Assembly: GCA_046760105.1 (NCBI GenBank)
Contig: JBHIDJ010000123.1
Span: 1-8,521 of the forward strand
Source of the DNA: JBHIDJ01 sp046760105
Lineage (GTDB): Bacteria > Pseudomonadota > Gammaproteobacteria > Acidiferrobacterales > SPGG2
Length of the DNA: 8,521 nucleotides
Direction of reading: 5' to 3'
The notes beneath the pieces were generated by a model. It was not told where the DNA came from and ran no database searches. It worked only from the letters and a program-made list of their open reading frames with translations. The number at the start of each line of letters is the position of its first letter. The first letter of the stretch is position 1. Positions 1-5,390 of this stretch are shown here, in pieces. The position numbers were made by a program, and so were the translations under genes.

Positions 1-513
1 TATTACGCGGTCGGCGGTCTCGCCTGTCATGAACGGCATGACAACGCTTCCAAATCCGTCAAAGGGCTACTGTTGGGCGCCGTTGCCAGTTGGCTCGGGG
101 TTTTTCTGTGGGCGACGTTTTACAAAGGCTCCCCCGTGGCCATGGGAGCGGTGATGGGTATCGTCGCCATGGTTTGCGTTCTTATCACGAAGTGGCGCTT
201 CTTCGGAGATTACCAATTCATCGCCATGCCGCAAGCATTCTTGGGGGCCACGATTTATTTCGGTTTGCTCAACACCTTCATGATAGCGAAAGGTGTCCCT
301 GACGGTGTGCTTTTTGGGTGGGTGCAATCCCTGGTAGTGAAAGGCGGCGCCCAGCCCAATGTCGCCGGGGTTCTTGCCGTGTTTTCAGTCGTTGCTGGCG
401 TTCTCCTCGGGTTTATCCACCAACGCCTATCCCTTTATATCGTTCGAGTCATCAAGCCCTCGGGCGAAACCCCAGATGGTGCAACGGTAAGTGGAAAAAC
501 CGAATCTCCATGA
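1..513 (+). CDS. Membrane protein, DUF1097-like (tentative), 5'-truncated
   Basis: The frame is open from the first base, so the N-terminus lies outside the window; 170 residues are visible before TGA at 511-513. The protein is strongly hydrophobic, with about four membrane helices at visible residues 22-40, 46-64, 76-96 and 118-140, and a polar C-terminal tail rich in Ser, Thr, Gly and Pro. A Lys-Gly-rich turn before the first complete helix and a PQAFLGATIYFG-type segment resemble DUF1097 inner-membrane proteins (E. coli YcdZ type). That match is from memory of the family and is tentative. No function is known to me. The last 23 bp overlap the start of merB, so the two genes are probably co-transcribed and perhaps translationally coupled. 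A TTG at 73 could be read as a start, but the coding frame clearly continues upstream of it. Confidence 0.6.
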   Translation, partial: YYAVGGLACHERHDNASKSVKGLLLGAVASWLGVFLWATFYKGSPVAMGAVMGIVAMVCVLITKWRFFGDYQFIAMPQAFLGATIYFGLLNTFMIAKGVPDGVLFGWVQSLVVKGGAQPNVAGVLAVFSVVAGVLLGFIHQRLSLYIVRVIKPSGETPDGATVSGKTESP

Positions 514-1153
514 GATTGCACAAGCACTGCGAGACGCTGGCGTCCCGCCAAGCTTAAGCGCAGCCGAATCGCGCCTGCTCGTGCAGATCTGGCGGCTCCT
601 CGCCGACGGCCTCCCGGTATCGCCGGCGCAAGTAGAAGAGTTAGTCTCGAAGCTCGATCTTGCCCCCGACGCTGCGCACTCCACTGTAAAGCGGATGAGT
701 GAGCGCGACGACGACGGCAACATAAGGGGATTCGTTGGCTTATCGCTCAATAACCATCCCCATCGATTCCAGGTGAATGGTCATGTGTTATCGACCTGGT
801 GTGCGTGGGATTCGCTCTTCCTTCCGCCCGCACTCAAGCGAACGGCACACGTGGAGTCGCCGTGTCCTCGGACCAAAAAGGTAATCCGGGTGACGATAAC
901 ACCCGATAAAGTCGAGCACTACGATCCCGCGACCGCCGTGCTGTCCATGGTCAAACCCAGAACGACCAAGAAGGGGTTGGAATCCGCCGAGGAGACATGG
1001 ATGGCTTTTTGTCACTACGTGCACTACTTCAGTTCTGCTCAAGTCGCCTCTGCGTGGTTCTCGGGCAAAGACGTCGATTCCGCCATTCTCTCGATCGAGG
1101 AGGGTTACCAGCTCGGGCGCCTAGCGTTTAAGGAGATTATCGATCGTAATTAA
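491..1153 (+). CDS. merB: Organomercurial (alkylmercury) lyase MerB
   Basis: MerB cleaves the carbon-mercury bond of organomercurials by protonolysis in the cytoplasm, releasing Hg(II) and the hydrocarbon. This 220-residue product has the typical MerB length and layout. An N-terminal winged-helix-like part (about residues 1-80) contains GLPVSPAQVEEL. The catalytic core follows, with WCAWD giving Cys104 and Asp107 (equivalent to Cys96 and Asp99 of plasmid R831b MerB). Cys125 corresponds to structural Cys117, and FCHYVHYF places Cys174 at the Cys159 position. The Cys160 position is His175, which is tolerated because that cysteine is not catalytic. The GTG at 491 follows directly on an in-frame TAA (488-490), so no longer start exists. 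The gene overlaps the upstream membrane-protein gene by 23 bp, and no strong ribosome binding site is visible, consistent with coupling. It is followed by merC-like and merE genes. Confidence 0.92.
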   Translation: MEKPNLHEIAQALRDAGVPPSLSAAESRLLVQIWRLLADGLPVSPAQVEELVSKLDLAPDAAHSTVKRMSERDDDGNIRGFVGLSLNNHPHRFQVNGHVLSTWCAWDSLFLPPALKRTAHVESPCPRTKKVIRVTITPDKVEHYDPATAVLSMVKPRTTKKGLESAEETWMAFCHYVHYFSSAQVASAWFSGKDVDSAILSIEEGYQLGRLAFKEIIDRN

Positions 1154-1165
1154 TAGCGGAGTGCT

Positions 1166-1216
1166 ATGGACCTCGAGGGACGCGAGTATTCGGTCAATAT
1201 AGAAGATGTGAAATAG
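1166..1216 (+). CDS. Possible 16-codon peptide between merB and merC
   Basis: A short ORF begins at ATG 1166 and ends at TAG 1214-1216, encoding MDLEGREYSVNIEDVK. A GGAG (1158-1161) lies 4 nt upstream. The peptide is acidic, soluble-looking and has no cysteine, so it is not a metal-binding peptide. It could be a chance ORF, a translational relay between merB and merC, or the surviving start of a lost gene. I do not recognise it. Confidence 0.2.
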   Translation: MDLEGREYSVNIEDVK

Positions 1217-1244
1217 CTTTCTTGTTGCGCGGGGTGAATCGGAA

Positions 1245-1601
1245 ATGGTGAAACAAATCGTCGGTTCTGTGGGTTCTGTCCTGAGTGGGGCTTGCTGTCT
1301 CGGCTTCGCACCCTTTATTGCGGGGCTTTCAGCGATTGGCGCGGGTTTCCTCGTTAACGACCTGGTGCTGATACCTCTGTTTGTCGTCTTTCTTGGCATC
1401 ACGCTTTGGGCATTGTGGACATCGCGGAAGAGACATGAGCGCGATGGGCCGTTCTTTATCGGCACAGCAGGCGCTGTTGTTGCCTTTGCGGCACTATGGT
1501 TTTTCGCACCGCTCTCCTACGCGGGGCTTGCGGTATTGGTTGCAGCGTCGGTGTGGGATATCGTGCTATTGCGTCAACGTCAGCAGGCGTCTGCAACTTG
1601 A
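1245..1601 (+). CDS. merC: MerC-family mercuric ion transport membrane protein
   Basis: Inner-membrane protein of 118 residues with four predicted helices (about 9-35, 41-60, 69-88 and 91-110). The vicinal pair Cys17-Cys18 sits in the first helix, followed by a Gly-rich stretch ending in GAGFL, as in Hg(II) carriers of the MerC/MerF/MerT group. The last helix, LSYAGLAVLVAASVWDIV, closely follows the MerC pattern YVGLALMIGVSIWDFV. The four-helix topology also fits MerC better than three-helix MerT or two-helix MerF. The C-terminal cysteines of Tn21 MerC are absent, so cytosolic hand-over may differ. The expected role is moving Hg(II) inward for reduction or detoxification. The ATG at 1245 is preceded by GGGGTGA (about 1231-1237). 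It lies 91 bp after merB and 27 bp before merE, probably in one operon. Confidence 0.72.
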   Translation: MVKQIVGSVGSVLSGACCLGFAPFIAGLSAIGAGFLVNDLVLIPLFVVFLGITLWALWTSRKRHERDGPFFIGTAGAVVAFAALWFFAPLSYAGLAVLVAASVWDIVLLRQRQQASAT

Positions 1602-1628
1602 AGTGACGGTCGAACTGCCGCCGATGCG

Positions 1629-1868
1629 ATGACAACTCTTAGAGGGGAATCGAGTCGCCATCGCCGTGGCTACCTGTATGCACTGCTCGCGGTGGTCACG
1701 TGCCCGTGCCACTTGCCGGTGTTCGCGGTGTTGCTGTCCGGCAGTGCCGTGGGCGCTTTTCTGAGTGATCACTTCGGAACGGCACTCACAATATTTTCCT
1801 TGCTCTTTGTTTTCTCGCTCGCAGCAGCGCTGCGCGTTCTGCGTGGTAAGCAAGCGCACGGTAATTGA
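1629..1868 (+). CDS. merE: Mercury transport protein MerE
   Basis: Small two-helix inner-membrane protein (79 residues; helices about 16-37 and 45-70). It carries the hallmark TCPCHLP motif with Cys25 and Cys27 inside the first helix, followed by a VGAFLSDHFG segment that matches the AGAFLGEHWG of Tn21 MerE. A basic Arg-His-Arg-Arg stretch precedes helix 1 and an Arg-rich tail follows helix 2. MerE is reported to mediate uptake of both Hg(II) and methylmercury, which suits a cluster that also carries MerB. The start at ATG 1629 is the only reasonable in-frame one. No clear ribosome binding site precedes it, so translation may depend on the upstream merC, which ends 27 bp earlier. Confidence 0.88.
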   Translation: MTTLRGESSRHRRGYLYALLAVVTCPCHLPVFAVLLSGSAVGAFLSDHFGTALTIFSLLFVFSLAAALRVLRGKQAHGN

Positions 1869-1967
1869 GCCTACAGGCGGCCGCTTTCACAAAGAAACCG
1901 GTCTGTTGGCGAGGCATACAACACGGGACGCAACGCGCCATGGCGAGAGCTTCTAGTTTTGCCACAT

Positions 1968-1973
1968 GGGAGG
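1968..1973 (+). promoter_or_regulatory. Ribosome binding site that fixes the flavoprotein start
   Basis: GGGAGG lies 4 nt upstream of ATG 1978. It overlaps the alternative in-frame ATG at 1966, making that earlier start unlikely. The product therefore begins MKNAFDLIVIG, directly at the first FAD-binding strand. Confidence 0.6.
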
Positions 1974-1977
1974 CCAC

Positions 1978-3330
1978 ATGAAGAACGCCTTTGATCTGAT
2001 TGTGATCGGAACTGGATCGGCTGCTGCGGGTGTCGCCAGTCGATGCCGAGATGCAGGCTGGAGTGTAGCCATTATCGATTCGCTTCCGTATGGTGGGACC
2101 TGCGCGCTGCGCGGTTGTGACCCAAAGAAAGTCCTGGTCGGCACTACTGAGGCACTCGATAGAGTACGCCGGATGAAAGATAAAGGCGTCACGGCCGACG
2201 GGGCCAAGATGGATTGGTCAGACCTGATGCGGTTCAAGCACACCTTCACCGATCCGGTTCCCGCAAGCAATGAAGAATGGTTCGCCCAAGCCGGTATCGA
2301 GATGTACCACGATCACACCCACTTCATAGGTCCCACACAGATCCAGGTCGGCGATGAGGTATTGGAAGGTAAATACGTGCACATCGCCACGGGCGCGCGA
2401 CCGGCAGACCTTGCTTTTCCAGGCCAAGCGCATGTCATCACCAGCACCAAGTTCCTGGAACTCAAGGAGTTTCCACGCAGAGTGGTCTTCATAGGCGGGG
2501 GGTACATCTCGTTCGAGTTCGCCCACGTTTCCGTGCGCGCCGGTGCCCAGGTCACGTTACTTCACCGCAGTGCACGACCGCTCAAGGGGTTTGATCCTGA
2601 TCTGGTGACCCTGTTGGTTGAGCAGACACGGAAACTGGGTGTCGATGTGCAGCTTGGGGCCGAGGTTTGCGGCATTCAGCGCGCAGGCGACAGCCATACG
2701 GTGGAGGTCTCTACATCGACCGGGAAGCGGTCCTTTGAGGCTGATCTCGTGGTACACGGCGCCGGGCGGGTTCCGGATATCGACAATCTCGGCCTGGAGA
2801 AGGCCAATGTCGAGTATGACCGACGCGGGGTGCGGGTAAACGAATTCTTGCAGAGCGTCTCAAGCCCTGGCGTCTACGCCGCGGGAGACTGTGCCGCAAC
2901 GGAAGGCCCTTCCTTAACCCCGGTCGGCAGCTACGAGGGGGCGGTCGTGGCGGCGAACCTGCTCGAAGGCAACGACACCAGGGTAGCCTACCCGCCCATT
3001 CCCAGTATCGTTTTTACCATCCCGCCGCTCGCCTCGGTGGGTCTTCAGGAAGCGAAAGCGCGGGAGCAAGGACTAGCGTTTGAGACGCATTTTGAGACAA
3101 CTAGCACTTGGTACTCCTCCCGGCGAATCGGCGAGGAGTACTCTGCTTACAAGGTATTGGTAGAGGAAGAAACTGGATGCATACTGGGGGCCCACCTGCT
3201 GGGATCGAACGCCGAAGAGCTGATCAACCTGTTCACCATGGCCATGAGGGGATCGATGAACGCCAAGGACATCAAAGAAATAATCTTTGCGTATCCGACT
3301 TACGCCTCTGATATGGGTTACATGATCTAA
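1978..3330 (+). CDS. FAD/NAD(P)-dependent disulfide oxidoreductase, MerA/glutathione-reductase fold, atypical
   Basis: A 450-residue pyridine nucleotide-disulfide oxidoreductase. The FAD-binding GTGSAAAG is at residues 11-18. The redox-active pair Cys42-Cys47 lies in GGTCALRGCDPKK. A second dinucleotide site, FIGGGYISFEFA, starts near 172, and its strand ends LLHRSAR, the basic residues suggesting NADPH. The FAD motif VYAAGD ends at Asp304, and a C-terminal dimerisation domain covers about 335-450. At the interface, Tyr439 in FAYPTYASD replaces the catalytic His of the glutathione reductase HPTxxEE motif; MerA also has Tyr there (FPYLTMVEG). Unlike classical MerA it has no N-terminal heavy-metal-associated domain, and it stops at Ile450 without the Cys-Cys-Ala-Gly tail. 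It may be a divergent mercuric reductase or a thiol/disulfide reductase supporting mercury detoxification. Position after merB, merC and merE argues for a mercury role; the substrate cannot be read from sequence. Confidence 0.85.
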   Translation: MKNAFDLIVIGTGSAAAGVASRCRDAGWSVAIIDSLPYGGTCALRGCDPKKVLVGTTEALDRVRRMKDKGVTADGAKMDWSDLMRFKHTFTDPVPASNEEWFAQAGIEMYHDHTHFIGPTQIQVGDEVLEGKYVHIATGARPADLAFPGQAHVITSTKFLELKEFPRRVVFIGGGYISFEFAHVSVRAGAQVTLLHRSARPLKGFDPDLVTLLVEQTRKLGVDVQLGAEVCGIQRAGDSHTVEVSTSTGKRSFEADLVVHGAGRVPDIDNLGLEKANVEYDRRGVRVNEFLQSVSSPGVYAAGDCAATEGPSLTPVGSYEGAVVAANLLEGNDTRVAYPPIPSIVFTIPPLASVGLQEAKAREQGLAFETHFETTSTWYSSRRIGEEYSAYKVLVEEETGCILGAHLLGSNAEELINLFTMAMRGSMNAKDIKEIIFAYPTYASDMGYMI

Positions 3331-3377
3331 AGTTTCTCAAGTTCAAGTGTCCACTACGCGACAAACTGTGAAAATGG

Positions 3378-3385
3378 AAGGAGGT
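3378..3385 (+). promoter_or_regulatory. Near-consensus Shine-Dalgarno
   Basis: AAGGAGGT matches the 16S rRNA anti-SD almost completely, 5 nt before ATG 3391. It is the strongest ribosome binding site in the window. Confidence 0.7.
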
Positions 3386-3390
3386 GCCCG

Positions 3391-3834
3391 ATGCAGATAC
3401 ATTGGCTTACTCCAAAGGAGACATTGAAAGCACTTGGAGTCGGCGTACTCACGGCAGTGCTCTTATCCGCCGTCATGGTGCCGGCATTTAAATTGGGCAT
3501 CGCCCCGATGCCAAAGCCCCCCAGCCTCGCTTTTGCCCAGGTCCTTCTCGGTCCGAACGTGCCGCTTGCGGTAGGCCTGCTGTTTCATGTTGCCTACGTA
3601 ACCTTCTGGGGGCTCGTTTACGTGATGCTCTTCCGGGATCATTTGACCTTCTTGAATGCGCTGTGGCTGGGCCTCGCCCTTTGGGTCGTGGTCTTGGTGT
3701 TCTTCTTCCCCGTCGTTGGCTGGGGATTCCTGGGCCTTGGGATCGGCCCCAAGTTGATTCCTGCCTCGTTGGTACCACACCTTCTTTTCGCGGTATTTCT
3801 GTGGGGGTTGTGCCGACTGGGTTTCAAGAAATGA
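3391..3834 (+). CDS. Four-helix integral membrane protein of unknown function
   Basis: A 147-residue hydrophobic protein with four predicted helices (about 13-36, 57-81, 87-111 and 125-143). A proline-rich loop with GIAPMPKPP joins helices 1 and 2. Histidines near helices (His66, His84, His130) and the motif FFPVVGWGFLGLGIGP in and after helix 3 are conspicuous, and the C-terminus is short and basic. There is a single cysteine (Cys141) and no CC or CxC pair, so it does not look like a Mer transporter. I do not recognise the family. The start is fixed by AAGGAGGT just upstream. It begins 60 bp after the flavoprotein on the same strand with no terminator between, so co-transcription with the mercury genes is likely. 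Confidence 0.8.
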   Translation: MQIHWLTPKETLKALGVGVLTAVLLSAVMVPAFKLGIAPMPKPPSLAFAQVLLGPNVPLAVGLLFHVAYVTFWGLVYVMLFRDHLTFLNALWLGLALWVVVLVFFFPVVGWGFLGLGIGPKLIPASLVPHLLFAVFLWGLCRLGFKK

Positions 3835-4097
3835 CCTGACGAGATACGCGCGGCTTAGGTTTAAACCGGACCCTATCAGGCTAACCAACATTCCGCGCTG
3901 GTCTTTTGTGGTGCACTCTGCGGCAAAACCACAGTTATTTACAGCAAGCCACAACACGGTGGAGCCCGGTAGGGGTCTTGATTCAATTATTGTTGTGTGT
4001 TGTGGTTTCTTGTAGTTTGTTGGCTGCCGGGGATTCGCAATCAGCAGGGCTGGGCGGTGCGGCTTATCGGGGGCGTTAGCTATTAGGGAATCTGAGT
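3835..4097. other. Non-coding gap with dyad symmetries upstream of the cytochrome gene
   Basis: No convincing gene is visible in these 263 bp. They hold a 10-bp palindrome GGTTTAAACC (3858-3867), a 9-bp inverted repeat CCACAACAC (3949-3957) / GTGTTGTGG (3997-4005), and a TG-rich run around 3990-4020. The region probably contains the promoter of the cytochrome gene and may be the junction between the mer-like cluster and the next insertion. No promoter matched well enough to call. Confidence 0.4.
3949..4005. repeat. 9-bp perfect inverted repeat, 39-nt spacer
   Basis: CCACAACAC at 3949-3957 is the exact reverse complement of GTGTTGTGG at 3997-4005. It could form a long-loop hairpin or be a protein-binding dyad upstream of the cytochrome gene. 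No T-run follows the right arm, so it is not a typical intrinsic terminator. Confidence 0.35.
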
Positions 4098-4529
4098 ATG
4101 TTTAAGATAGCGGGTAGATTTCAGTTCGTTAGCCTTTTATTGGTTGCTTTTTTCAGTGGAATTGTTCATGCGGAAACGGGTAAAGCGCCTGACCCCAAGG
4201 CTGTCGTACTCGGTAACAAACTTTATGAAAAGCATTGTCAAGTTTGTCATCAGAAAGATGGCGTTGGGGAAAACCCGATTCCTTGGAGTATACGCAACCC
4301 AGAATACCTCACAGCCATGCCTTTAAATGAGACATCACATGCCTGGCACCATAGCGATGAGGAGTTGGTAAAGATGATTCGTGAGGGTCTGCGCAGAACG
4401 AATCGCATGCCCGCCTGGAAGAGCGTTCTTTCTGAAAAAGAGGCTTATGATATCGTTTCTTATATAAAGAGCTTATGGAGTCCAAGGATTATTGCCTGCC
4501 AAGGACCTAAACATATGAGCTGTATGTGA
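4098..4529 (+). CDS. Secreted monoheme c-type cytochrome
   Basis: A 143-residue precursor with a Sec signal peptide (residues 1-25, likely cut after VHA). It has one heme c site, CQVCH (Cys47, Cys50, His51), and a probable axial Met104 in RTNRMPAW, followed by a C-terminal helix SEKEAYDIVSYIKSLW typical of class I cytochromes c. It should act as a periplasmic one-electron carrier. An unusual C-terminal extension after Trp127 ends in CQGPKHMSCM, with Cys134, His139, Met140, Cys142 and Met143; such a Cys/Met/His cluster could bind metal, which is inference. ATG 4098 is preceded by AGGGA (4085-4089) at 8 nt. The gene is markedly AT-rich (22 of 60 G+C in 4201-4260 and 23 of 60 in 4441-4500, against 36 of 60 in 2761-2820), suggesting a separate origin. 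It converges on the CopD-like gene. Confidence 0.85.
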   Translation: MFKIAGRFQFVSLLLVAFFSGIVHAETGKAPDPKAVVLGNKLYEKHCQVCHQKDGVGENPIPWSIRNPEYLTAMPLNETSHAWHHSDEELVKMIREGLRRTNRMPAWKSVLSEKEAYDIVSYIKSLWSPRIIACQGPKHMSCM

Positions 4530-4592
4530 ACTGCGGACTGACGATTTAAATCGAATGACAGCATGAGTTTCCTTGAAAAAGTGTCAGTTCAC
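4526..4592. repeat. Dyad region after the cytochrome gene
   Basis: GTGAACTG (4526-4533, overlapping the stop codon) pairs exactly with CAGTTCAC (4585-4592). Nested inside is a perfect 12-bp palindrome CGATTTAAATCG (4542-4553), flanked by imperfect CTGA / TGACAG arms. It could fold in the transcript end of the cytochrome gene, but there is no T-run, so terminator function is uncertain. Confidence 0.35.
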
Positions 4593-4610
4593 GTCAATTC
4601 GTGTCGCGAG

Positions 4611-4646
4611 CGTGACCTCGCCGGTAAAAACGAGTAACGAGTCACG
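4611..4646. terminator. Hairpin between convergent genes, possible bidirectional terminator
   Basis: CGTGACCTCG (4611-4620) pairs with CGAGTCACG (4638-4646) with one bulged base and a loop of about 17 nt. It sits between the convergent cytochrome and CopD-like genes, where a two-way terminator is expected. Neither strand shows the usual following U-run, so this is a weak call. A competing smaller stem GCGAG/CTCGC covers 4606-4621. Confidence 0.3.
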
Positions 4647-4662
4647 TCCCACAACCAACGGC

Positions 4663-5118
4663 TCACGCGAAATACGCTCCGCCGGTGCCGACGATGATTG
4701 TGATTAGTCCCAGGACTAGATTAATCGCGATGAGTACGCGTATCTGGTTGAGCTGTTTGCCGGCAGTGTCAAAATCCGCCTTCGCAAGGGCGCGATTCAA
4801 ACGCCGGTAAGGCGCGAAAAACACGTGCAGGAAAATAAGTATCATCAGAATTCCGATCGCCTGCATGACGTGCACATAGATACCTACGTTTGCGAAACCT
4901 TCAAAGGCGAAAAGAATCATCCAGTAACCGGTGACCAGCAACAGTACTACGGCACCCCAGACCCAGGGAAAGAACCGAGCGAAGGTGCGCGACCAAAGTG
5001 AGAGGCGCTGTGGTGGCGCAAGGTCTAAGGCTGCCGGCCGCAGCGCCATGTACGCGAAAAACATGCCCCCTACCCAAATGACCGCGGCCAATACATGCAA
5101 GGTTATGGCGATCGGCAT
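4663..5118 (-). CDS. CopD-like four-helix membrane protein
   Basis: A 151-residue inner-membrane protein with four predicted helices (about 5-27, 51-71, 84-104 and 126-147). The first helix, TLHVLAAVIWVGGMFF, matches the pattern of the CopD / HemJ-like membrane superfamily, with His8 inside it. His83 and His98 in helix 3 and the intervening FFPWVWG and FFAPYRR motifs resemble the short CopD-family proteins common in Gammaproteobacteria. Helix-embedded histidines could bind heme or copper; a role in copper handling is by family association only. The frame extends upstream through ATG 5130 to TTG 5142, but ATG 5118 is preceded by GGGGGG four nucleotides away and matches the usual N-terminus, so I start there. 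It converges on the cytochrome gene, and a minus-strand open frame ends about 35 bp upstream of it. Confidence 0.75.
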   Translation of the reverse strand: MPIAITLHVLAAVIWVGGMFFAYMALRPAALDLAPPQRLSLWSRTFARFFPWVWGAVVLLLVTGYWMILFAFEGFANVGIYVHVMQAIGILMILIFLHVFFAPYRRLNRALAKADFDTAGKQLNQIRVLIAINLVLGLITIIVGTGGAYFA

Positions 5119-5152
5119 GATGCCCCCCATATGTTTAGACAATGATCAGGTT

Positions 5153-5293
5153 TTAGTTCATTGCGCGGGTATTCCACGCGTCGTCCTTGGCGAGGTTCTT
5201 TATTCGCATCGGCAGTATAGGCAAGTCGACCATAGCGGTCGAGGAGGGCTGGCCGTTGAGCTTTTGGTACACGAATCCTGGAAGAATGAGCAA
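5153..5293 (-). other. Protein-like minus-strand open frame, possible gene remnant
   Basis: Reading the minus strand, a frame stays open from just inside rpe (in-frame stop at 5399-5401) down to TAA at 5153-5155. From the only plausible start before the last few codons, a TTG at 5293, it encodes 46 residues, beginning LLILPGFVYQKLNGQ and ending LAKDDAWNTRAMN. The composition is natural (Trp, Tyr, Phe, balanced charge) and third positions are mostly G or C, unlike many shadow frames. No ATG or good ribosome binding site precedes it and I do not recognise it. It may be a small gene, or the 3' end of a gene whose front was lost next to rpe. It ends about 35 bp before the CopD-like start on the same strand. 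Confidence 0.25.
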
Positions 5294-5390
5294 CTCTCGA
5301 TACCAGCCGGAGGCTGAAAACTCACCCCCAATCGGGTAAAGTCCCCGTTTCCGCTGTGGGCGTACCCTATAGCGATGAAAGGAAAAGCCT

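Noticed and set aside
1154..1244. MerR-type operator and promoter with long spacer
   Set aside because: No GTAC-containing dyad or -35/-10 pair with 19-20 bp spacing could be found in the gap.
1966..1977. Upstream in-frame ATG of the flavoprotein
   Set aside because: It overlaps the GGGAGG ribosome binding site of ATG 1978 and adds only four residues before the first FAD-binding strand.
3876..4084. Integron attC site suggested by GCTAAC near 3883 and GTTAGC near 4077
   Set aside because: The arms do not fit the RYYYAAC / GTTRRRY core consensus, the spacing is too long for the inner arms seen, and no integrase is present.
5119..5142. Longer N-terminus of the CopD-like protein from TTG 5142 or ATG 5130
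   Set aside because: The G-run suited to be the ribosome binding site lies between ATG 5130 and ATG 5118, so the shorter start fits better.
4931..5317. Plus-strand open frame of about 128 codons across the CopD-like gene
   Set aside because: It is mostly antisense to the membrane protein, has a low-complexity Thr/Gln/Arg-rich composition and resembles no family.
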